A stretch of 59,306 nt of DNA, from positions 1 to 59,306 of the forward strand of contig CANQQE010000016.1 of the NCBI GenBank assembly GCA_947625935.1, read 5' to 3'. The translations under genes and the position numbers were made by a program. The notes under the pieces are model-generated. The model saw only the letters and a program-made list of their open reading frames with translations, searched no databases and was not told the origin of the DNA. Shown in pieces: positions 29,801-36,554 of the stretch. The DNA comes from an uncultured Muribaculaceae bacterium. Its GTDB lineage: Bacteria > Bacteroidota > Bacteroidia > Bacteroidales > Muribaculaceae. Position 1 is the stretch's first letter. The number at the start of each line of letters is the position of its first letter.

Positions 29801-30796
29801 TCATCTTGTTTCTTCCCATTCCTTCTTGACTTTCTCGACCTCCGCTATCAACTGCTGCTCTGTGGGAAGATAGAGTTGATATTTAGATGCAACAATTGTA
29901 TTATTGTCCGAGGGAAGGGTCATCTTAACCAATGTGTCGTTTTTGGCAGTGCATAGTAATATGCCGATTGTGGGATTCTCCTCCGGTAATTTCTCAGTAC
30001 GGTCGTAGTAATTGACGTACATCTGCAATTGTCCCAGATCCTGATGAGTTACCTCGCCTGTCTTTAACTCAAAAATCACGAACCGGCGAGCAAGACGGTT
30101 GTAAAAGACTAAGTCGATGAAAAACTCGTCATCTTCAAGAATGATTCGTTTTTGACGCGCTACGAAAGTGAACCCATTTCCAAGTTCAAGAATAAATTCC
30201 TGAAGGTGATTGATTAATTCTGTTTCAAGGTCATTCTCGTAGTAATGTGCTTTCTTTTCCAAACCAAGGAATTCCAAAATCATAGGATCCTTGACTATTT
30301 CCTGCGGTGCTTCGGGGGCTCTCTCTTTCCGCGCCATTGCCAGCACAGATTCTTTATCATTGCTAAGAAGCAAGCGTTCATATAGCATTGAATTAATCTG
30401 ACGCTTCATTTGACGTGCCGTCCAACAGTTGTTGATAGTTTCAAGTATGTAATATTCTCTCTTATCCTTGTCGGCAATGTCTAAAAGCCACTTATATTGC
30501 GACCAGTTCAATTGTGCATACAGTGTATGCACAATCGGAAACTCCAGATAAAATTTCTTACTATAATCCAACTGACGTTTACCAAATCCACTGCCAAACT
30601 CCGGTTCAAGTTCTTTCGCAAGATTTTTAATTAGACTCTTTCCATACTCGGCACGCGCACTCCCGCCCTGTTCTTTCTCGACAATGCGTCGTCCTATTTG
30701 CCAGTACATCTGTACGCGACAAAAGTCAACTGAACGGACAGCATTAGACCGAGAGGTTTCAATAATCGAGCGTATTTCAGATACTAAATCTTTCAT
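29801..30796 (-). CDS. DUF1016 (YhcG-type) PDDEXK nuclease domain protein
   Basis: The 331-residue protein has an N-terminal DUF1016_N helical domain (about 10-160; YWQIGRRIVEKEQ, GKRQLDYSKKFYLEFP) and a C-terminal PDDEXK nuclease fold (about 170-320). The catalytic Asp in FFIDLVFYN and the Glu-x-Lys in FELKTG are both present. Family members are widespread in defence and restriction loci, but their target is not established. It starts 6 bp after the zeta-like gene and closes a three-gene operon at the left end of the element. Confidence 0.8.
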   Translation of the reverse strand: MKDLVSEIRSIIETSRSNAVRSVDFCRVQMYWQIGRRIVEKEQGGSARAEYGKSLIKNLAKELEPEFGSGFGKRQLDYSKKFYLEFPIVHTLYAQLNWSQYKWLLDIADKDKREYYILETINNCWTARQMKRQINSMLYERLLLSNDKESVLAMARKERAPEAPQEIVKDPMILEFLGLEKKAHYYENDLETELINHLQEFILELGNGFTFVARQKRIILEDDEFFIDLVFYNRLARRFVIFELKTGEVTHQDLGQLQMYVNYYDRTEKLPEENPTIGILLCTAKNDTLVKMTLPSDNNTIVASKYQLYLPTEQQLIAEVEKVKKEWEETR

Positions 30797-30802
30797 TTTT
30801 TG

Positions 30803-31420
30803 TTATTTTGTAGCTTTCCCCTCCGGAAGGATGGTCGAAGCCCAGTCGGGAAGTTCTTCAACATAGCGTTTCACAAGCTCGCCGTCGCTCAGTCGGAACA
30901 AAAGACGGGCTTCCGCGTCCTCGACAGAGTTGTCATAGACATAGAGCCGGTCAACTATCGCAGACAGGATTTTGCAGTTGGCAATGGATTTGTCGTATCG
31001 AGATATGATTTTGGGGATAGGCACATCATGACCGCCATCCAATACTCGTTGAGCGACTCGCTTGGCATTGATTGTCGGAGATTCGGTGGAAACAAAGAAC
31101 AAGCGGATGAAAAACCCCGTTTCTTTCGCTCTGAGAATGTAATCGACTTTATCGGAAGCTGACATCACAGTTTCAAAGATATGGCTCTTACGTTCTGAAA
31201 GACATCTTTCCCTCCATTCATTGCAATAGTTGGCAGCTTTAAGAACAGATTCCTGATTGTTCCAGTCACCGAACACATCCCGGGCAACATTGTCGGGATT
31301 GATATATTCCGAATCCTCCAACCACTCATGATGCAGAATCTTGGATGTCACGGAAGTTTTGCCTGACCCATTGGGCCCGGCAATCACAATAAGGACTGGA
31401 CGATGATTACTTGCTGCCAT
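30803..31420 (-). CDS. Zeta-toxin-family P-loop kinase
   Basis: The 205-residue protein has Walker A AGPNGSGKTS (about 14-23), YINPDNVARDVF (about 39, the usual substrate-pocket block of bacterial zeta-like ATPases) and the helical lid with arginines near SPTINAKRVAQRV. Zeta toxins phosphorylate UDP-N-acetylglucosamine; chromosomal relatives like this one are often called AAA ATPases, and their targets are mostly untested. It overlaps the upstream 71-aa gene by 14 bp, which suggests a toxin-antitoxin style pair. Confidence 0.75.
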   Translation of the reverse strand: MAASNHRPVLIVIAGPNGSGKTSVTSKILHHEWLEDSEYINPDNVARDVFGDWNNQESVLKAANYCNEWRERCLSERKSHIFETVMSASDKVDYILRAKETGFFIRLFFVSTESPTINAKRVAQRVLDGGHDVPIPKIISRYDKSIANCKILSAIVDRLYVYDNSVEDAEARLLFRLSDGELVKRYVEELPDWASTILPEGKATK

Positions 31421-31622
31421 TCTTTATTCTATTTATGGCATCGCCCCATTTCTCTTGAGCCGCCTGTGCAGCTGCTTCAATTCCGGCAGCCACACGCTCG
31501 GCAGCCCGGCGGGTGCTTTCGCGGGCATCCTCGGCTACCTCACGCATAATCTGAGCCATGCGCTCGTCGCCCGGCTCCTCCATCGACGTAAGTCGATAAC
31601 TATTCATCTGCTCTTCCGACAT
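31407..31622 (-). CDS. Small protein, possible antitoxin of the zeta-like kinase
   Basis: The 71-residue protein is mostly helical and rich in Ala, Glu and Arg (RESTRRAAERVAAGIEAAAQAAQEKWG). No known domain is recognised. Its 3' end overlaps the zeta-like gene by 14 bp, as expected for an antitoxin translated before its toxin. It could equally be an accessory subunit. A near-consensus -7 box (TAACTTTA on the minus strand, 31648-31655) lies about 25 bp upstream. Confidence 0.55.
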   Translation of the reverse strand: MSEEQMNSYRLTSMEEPGDERMAQIMREVAEDARESTRRAAERVAAGIEAAAQAAQEKWGDAINRIKNGSK

Positions 31623-31652
31623 AGTATAATCTTTTATTATTCAACGCTAAAG

Positions 31653-31814
31653 TTATGAAAAAAGTCTGAACCAACCTTTCCTTTTGTGATAAACGATCAT
31701 TCTTCTTGCTCGTGTTTCATCGTGGTACACCACCTGCACCCCCGATTCTTTCCCATCAATCTGAAAGATCAGGAACTCCGCCGTACTATTTTGTATCTCA
31801 AATTTCTCCGCCAT
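31653..31814 (-). pseudogene. N-terminal remnant of a RhuM-family protein
   Basis: The frame, 53 codons before the stop (an alternative ATG at 31820 adds two), reads MAEKFEIQNSTAEFLIFQ, then DGKESGVQVVYHDET. This is close to the N-terminus of virulence RhuM-family proteins, which continue with VWLTQ after the DET. Here the similarity stops at that point, and an unrelated RARRMIVYHKRKGWF tail runs to a stop. More than 250 residues are missing. It marks the seam between the Qat cargo and the zeta/DUF1016 operon. Confidence 0.5.
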
Positions 31815-31826
31815 AGACATGAACGA

Positions 31827-32513
31827 TTATTTGATTGTTTTCAGCAGACATTGAAAATTTTCATATACGATAGATTCATCGATATGAAGATTGTTTAATG
31901 CCGCTATGATGTTATTTTTCTTATTATATGGAGCATCACTTTCCGTAAGCATTTTGTTTAACGGTATTCTACTAATTATCCGCCGTCCATTTTCTGAAAG
32001 AGTCATAGCTTCATTAATGGAGAAATAATATCCTTCTCCAATTATTTCATCAATTAAACCTAAAGGTCCACTATACCAATGAAATATTACGTTCCTAACA
32101 TTATATTTTTTGAGGATAGCCAAAACATCTCTTTCTGCTTTTCGAGAATGAACACTTATGATCTTTTTTTCCCCATTTAGACATTGACAAATATAATCAA
32201 AGTATTCAAGCTGACAGTCTTTGTAAATAATAAAATCACGACTGAAGTCTAATCCAACTTCTCCGATGTATGAAGTCATTGGTATTAGTTTTTTCCAGTT
32301 ATCAATCTCTGATAGATGTTCATGTACAAGTTGAGGATGAAATCCTAATGCGAGTCTTGACTTCCTCAACTTATCAAAGTGAGGTAAACCCATTACAAAA
32401 TGACTTGGTAGATTTGTCATTCCTAATGTAAAATCTCCGCTCTTTTCTTTTTTAGACAAATAAGAGTCTGGAGAATTTAGCATATCTATATGGCAATGAG
32501 TGTCTATTATCAT
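31827..32513 (-). CDS. qatD: QatD: TatD-like metal-dependent DNase of the Qat system
   Basis: I choose the ATG at 32513 (228 residues) because it forms the coupled ATGA overlap with the qatC stop; an ATG at 32519 is also possible. The TIM-barrel metallohydrolase motifs are all visible: D-T-H-C-H near the start, GEVGLDF, SVHSRKAE, IFHWYSG and TESDAPY, which give the metal-binding His, Glu and Asp residues. In the described Qat system, QatD is the TatD-family component needed for phage resistance. A housekeeping TatD would not sit in this context. Confidence 0.85.
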   Translation of the reverse strand: MIIDTHCHIDMLNSPDSYLSKKEKSGDFTLGMTNLPSHFVMGLPHFDKLRKSRLALGFHPQLVHEHLSEIDNWKKLIPMTSYIGEVGLDFSRDFIIYKDCQLEYFDYICQCLNGEKKIISVHSRKAERDVLAILKKYNVRNVIFHWYSGPLGLIDEIIGEGYYFSINEAMTLSENGRRIISRIPLNKMLTESDAPYNKKNNIIAALNNLHIDESIVYENFQCLLKTIK

Positions 32514-33847
32514 ACCCAACCCATATATTTATTGATTAATAATGAGTTTTCTGCTTTAAGCATTTTAGATAATTCAGCCCTAGTTCTTTTTACTAAATCT
32601 ACATATTCGTCGATATTGTCAAATCTGCTCATACCAGCGATATAAAGCTCTTTTTTTATATCATTGTCTGAGAGATCATTCTTAAGAAAATCCAACATCG
32701 CAAAAAAATCGTTTGATACATCGCCATCCCTTTTTATAAATATGGTTTCCAACTTATTACCGTAGGTAGTTTTATCCTTTTCGCCTACTAGAGACGCTTT
32801 TCTATACATACAGGGCATGCAGTGCGCACAGTGGGTTGCACTACTATTGTCAAACATATGCTGATGCATATTTCTTTTACCACATGAATTTGACAACGGA
32901 AGAATTTGCATTAAGGTATCTTTATCCTTACAATTTTGTATCATTTCACCCTTCGTTAAAAATTCATAAGGATTCGATATTGATATACCAATATTTAATT
33001 TATTTAATATATATTGATAATTTTGTAGAAAAACAGGATGAGTTGTTCGTGTACTACAAGCGGCTCTACGCGATGGTGATAAGGGATAATTAAGAGAAAC
33101 AGAGCCGTTCTCAGGAATTATGACATCACATTTAGCATAGGAAGCTACAATGGAGGCAAGAGTTACAAACATTAATGATCGAGAACGACATGATGTTTCC
33201 TTAGATAATTCGGGGCTAATCATAACAGCTTCCCGATATTTAATACGTTTCCCATATTTACTTATTAATGCCTTTCTCACCCCATCTTGATCTGATTTGG
33301 GACCTTTCATATAGCTGTCATAATGAGAGGACAAGTATAAATATCCTTTAGGGTTAGATGCAAGATAATCAATAGCACCGATTAAAGAATCTAATCCACC
33401 CGAGAAAAGACGGACTTGAGAAATGTTATCATAATCGGTATGGACTTTATATTTAGGATATTTTATTGTTGCATCTCCTATGAAATTACAATTCCAATAA
33501 TCACCTGTCAGAAATGAAAGCATATCATTAATTTCATTTCTAACAAGCACGAATTTGGAATATTCAGGGATACGGATATCAACATCAAATTCTCGACTCC
33601 AACCGTCAACTGAATAAATAGCTCTATCCACAGATCGATCTATTGTATACACAATTGCAGATAGAAATAGGAGTCCAAAAATCTCTTCGGGTACTTTCCC
33701 ATGAAAATATGATATCGGATGCAATTGAACAATTGCGGCTGTACGCATGCTTCCAGTCGTAAGCATATCTATGCATAACTCGATGCTTAATCGAATATCG
33801 TTTTTTTTAATTTTACGTACTCTATATGATAAAACCTCAATCTTCAT
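32510..33847 (-). CDS. qatC: QatC: QueC-like PP-loop enzyme of the Qat system
   Basis: I start at the ATG at 33847 (MKIEVLSYRV, 445 residues); a longer frame from 33922 lies wholly within qatB. An N-terminal extension of about 145 residues precedes the PP-loop ATP pyrophosphatase motif SGGLDS (149-154). A four-cysteine zinc site at Cys322, Cys340, Cys343 and Cys346 follows, as in QueC, which makes 7-cyano-7-deazaguanine. In Qat loci the QueC-like enzyme is not part of tRNA queuosine synthesis. It overlaps qatB by 11 bp and qatD by 4 bp. Confidence 0.87.
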   Translation of the reverse strand: MKIEVLSYRVRKIKKNDIRLSIELCIDMLTTGSMRTAAIVQLHPISYFHGKVPEEIFGLLFLSAIVYTIDRSVDRAIYSVDGWSREFDVDIRIPEYSKFVLVRNEINDMLSFLTGDYWNCNFIGDATIKYPKYKVHTDYDNISQVRLFSGGLDSLIGAIDYLASNPKGYLYLSSHYDSYMKGPKSDQDGVRKALISKYGKRIKYREAVMISPELSKETSCRSRSLMFVTLASIVASYAKCDVIIPENGSVSLNYPLSPSRRAACSTRTTHPVFLQNYQYILNKLNIGISISNPYEFLTKGEMIQNCKDKDTLMQILPLSNSCGKRNMHQHMFDNSSATHCAHCMPCMYRKASLVGEKDKTTYGNKLETIFIKRDGDVSNDFFAMLDFLKNDLSDNDIKKELYIAGMSRFDNIDEYVDLVKRTRAELSKMLKAENSLLINKYMGWV

Positions 33848-34664
33848 TTCCAGAAAGAATATATATAATTCGATTAAATTCTTGTTGAATAAATAAACGA
33901 CCTTCTGTCCCCGTCCAGTCAATATTTAATGATGAATGTCCATTAAAGCCACGTCTCACATCGTCCATTATTAAATCTCTTATCTCATTAAAAGTAGTAG
34001 AGGTAACAGACGTTCCTTTCTCATGCTCTAATTTTTCTTTGAAGTTTTGAGAAAGATGGCTGTAAATATAAATACCCATAAACTCATCAACAATTTCTAT
34101 TATATCTGAAGAAGATATTGTAGAGGTCATTACATCATCAAAATTACTAGCATCCGAATCAATCTTATCTTCGAATTGGTCTAAGATATATTCTAGCGCT
34201 TCATTAGCGGCTGTATCATCCATTCCTACGACATTAGATTGGAGATACTCACGAAGATAATTGAGTATTGATACACGTGATTTCCCTAGCTCCTCACCTT
34301 TTCCATTTTCCTTTAACCAGTTACTTAAACCCTTACTCGCGATTTCGGCAAAGGTGTTAACAAAACTCTGCGCTACTACAATACCGGAATGACCTAAGGC
34401 TCGTGAATTGCCATTGGACACTCTTGTCCTACCGCCAGCAGCTCTAACAAGATTTCTTATTGCATGATGATAGCCGCTAGTTATCGATTTAGTGAATTTT
34501 CTTTGTTGCTGTTCAATATATTTCTTACTAGCATTAGGTGGGGGATTATTAATTAACTGTTCCGACTTAAGTTCAGCATTAGCTATCTGCGTCATAGCAG
34601 AAGAGGCTGATCCCCAATTAGGTTCACCTTTTACTCCTGGAGTATGTCTATGCGAAGTTCCCAT
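33837..34664 (-). CDS. qatB: QatB: Qat system protein of unknown biochemical role
   Basis: The 275-residue protein begins Met-Gly-Thr-Ser and continues with a Gly/Pro/Ser-rich segment (about 3-45), like other QatB proteins. A helical body follows. No catalytic motif is recognised. Removal of the initial Met would expose an N-terminal Gly. It overlaps the qatA end by 17 bp and the qatC start by 11 bp, so translation of the three is probably coupled. The assignment rests on its N-terminus and on its fixed place between qatA and qatC. Confidence 0.82.
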   Translation of the reverse strand: MGTSHRHTPGVKGEPNWGSASSAMTQIANAELKSEQLINNPPPNASKKYIEQQQRKFTKSITSGYHHAIRNLVRAAGGRTRVSNGNSRALGHSGIVVAQSFVNTFAEIASKGLSNWLKENGKGEELGKSRVSILNYLREYLQSNVVGMDDTAANEALEYILDQFEDKIDSDASNFDDVMTSTISSSDIIEIVDEFMGIYIYSHLSQNFKEKLEHEKGTSVTSTTFNEIRDLIMDDVRRGFNGHSSLNIDWTGTEGRLFIQQEFNRIIYILSGNED

Positions 34665-36543
34665 TTATTACAGAATCTATAGATTTTATTAGTTTTTGAT
34701 TTCCTGATAATTTATTACGTAAGCTGCCATCATTGTCATGCCGATTTAATAAATCATGAAACTTATTTCCTAATGACATAGGAATCTGTTTTACATCTAT
34801 TCGTGAAAGAATATTCGATAATCTCTCATAAGCTCCTGTTACATTTAGATTATCACAAGCGCAATAAATAGAATACCCATTTTTCGCTTTAGGGTCAATT
34901 GTGATTTGTGCATCTAAAAGATTAAAGAAATCGCTCAGGTCATCTTTATCCATTTTCAAGACTTTATCTTGTATTATCTGGTTACAGATTTTATCAGTCG
35001 AATCATAGGCATCTTTAAATATCATTCTTATTCTTGATGGTATTAGAGATATGCCACTCATTTCATTTATAATTTTGTCTCTGGAGACCCAGAATAATTC
35101 CTTCATGTCCACTTTACTAAAAAGCGGATCTTCTGAAATTATCTGTAATAGGTCTGTTTGATTCCACTCATTAAATTCAAAATCACCAGATCGATCACTT
35201 TGCGCAAAATTTTCAATTGAGATTAGTTCTTTAGGTGTAGAGGACTCAGACATTACCCAATTGTTTAGTTGTTTGAAGAGATTAAGGTCTTTCTGTTCAA
35301 TCAACATAAGCTTTAATAGGGCAAACTTTGATTTTTGATCAGTAATACCAGATTGAGCTAGGAGATTAGCTCTAATTTCGTAAGCATTAAGAAATCTCTT
35401 GATTAATCTAGGATTCCAACGAAGAGATTGTCCTAAAATGCTTGAAAATCGAATAACAAAACCTATCGTGTCCTGTAGTTCTTGTTTATTTTCAAATTCT
35501 CCAGTGAGTATTTCCTGAATATTACTCCAACCATATCTGTCAAATTTGTTGTTACGACAAAAATTAGCAAAATCAGCTTGTACAGTCTTAAACTGAGAAT
35601 GCTCCAGTAATGATTCACAGAATAATAATGTTACGTATGACTCCACTTCCTTATGACTCAGAGCCGGTATATTATATGGTAATTGTATGAATTTTTCCAT
35701 ATAAGAGTCACCGAGATTTGGGCGAGTATTATCCGTATCAGCTTTCTGAGATGCTTCAATTATTGTTTTGTATTCACTTCTAACTGCATTTGAAACAATG
35801 AATTGATCAGCCGCTATTACGAATGCAGTTTTCGGAACGTTTAAGAATAGTTTAATTGCTTCAAGATTATCAATAATATGACGTGGTAGACATCTGTCGA
35901 GATCATCAATTAAAACTATAATTTTGCCCTGTTTGCTCTTATTTATAAGATCTTCAAAATCTTTTCGGAAATCCCTAACGGCCTCATATCTCTTTTCTTC
36001 CCCATCCTTAAATAAGTAATCTTTAAGGAATTGTTCTGTATTGTCGCTTGTTAAGAGTTCCTCTAATTTCCCTTTATTCGAATTAAATAATTCAATTAAT
36101 GTTGGGATGATTAAAGAAGCACCGCCAGTAGCACCAGCAGCTAATACAGACGCACCAGTAGCTGTCCATTTCAGGACTCTCATCCAGCTTATAGATTTCC
36201 CGAGTTTCTTAAACGCTTCTTTCAGTTCACCAGCTTTATCCTTTGTCTTTTCCCAAAAACGCTCGTTCCTTTCTAATGAGTCAACTATACCTTGAATTAA
36301 GGCCATTTTTGCGTCATCAAAGCTTTCAAAAGACCACCCATCAAAGTAAATTACAACACAATCTTTATCTGCTTTGAGTTCCTCCTCTAAGATTTTTAAA
36401 ACACTAGATTTTCCGCAGCCCCAATCACCATATAAGCCTATAGTAATAGGCAAATTTTTACTATTGGTTACGACATCTCTTAAAAGAGAAGCGTGTACTG
36501 AATATCCTAATAAATCGACAGAAGTTTCTATGTCTGACCACAT
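34648..36543 (-). CDS. qatA: QatA: KAP-family P-loop NTPase of the Qat system
   Basis: The 631-residue protein has Walker A GLYGDWGCGKSS (36-47) and Walker B IVLIDDLDRCLP (209-220), both diagnostic for KAP NTPases. The hydrophobic insert at about 121-150 between them is the usual membrane-associated segment of this family. The C-terminal 300 residues are helical without a recognised domain. In Qat it is the ATPase thought to sense or drive the response. Its start is 11 bp after the res stop, so it is translated from the type III RM transcript. Confidence 0.87.
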   Translation of the reverse strand: MWSDIETSVDLLGYSVHASLLRDVVTNSKNLPITIGLYGDWGCGKSSVLKILEEELKADKDCVVIYFDGWSFESFDDAKMALIQGIVDSLERNERFWEKTKDKAGELKEAFKKLGKSISWMRVLKWTATGASVLAAGATGGASLIIPTLIELFNSNKGKLEELLTSDNTEQFLKDYLFKDGEEKRYEAVRDFRKDFEDLINKSKQGKIIVLIDDLDRCLPRHIIDNLEAIKLFLNVPKTAFVIAADQFIVSNAVRSEYKTIIEASQKADTDNTRPNLGDSYMEKFIQLPYNIPALSHKEVESYVTLLFCESLLEHSQFKTVQADFANFCRNNKFDRYGWSNIQEILTGEFENKQELQDTIGFVIRFSSILGQSLRWNPRLIKRFLNAYEIRANLLAQSGITDQKSKFALLKLMLIEQKDLNLFKQLNNWVMSESSTPKELISIENFAQSDRSGDFEFNEWNQTDLLQIISEDPLFSKVDMKELFWVSRDKIINEMSGISLIPSRIRMIFKDAYDSTDKICNQIIQDKVLKMDKDDLSDFFNLLDAQITIDPKAKNGYSIYCACDNLNVTGAYERLSNILSRIDVKQIPMSLGNKFHDLLNRHDNDGSLRNKLSGNQKLIKSIDSVINGNFA

Positions 36544-36554
36544 AATATGTAACC

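Noticed and set aside
31827-33847. TatD and QueC as housekeeping DNA repair and queuosine genes
   Set aside because: They are coupled to a KAP ATPase and a QatB-type protein in the exact qatABCD order, inside a mobile element, with no other queuosine gene nearby.
33848-33922. Longer start for qatC
   Set aside because: The extension lies entirely inside qatB and is not coding in this frame; the ATG at 33847 gives the usual coupled overlap.
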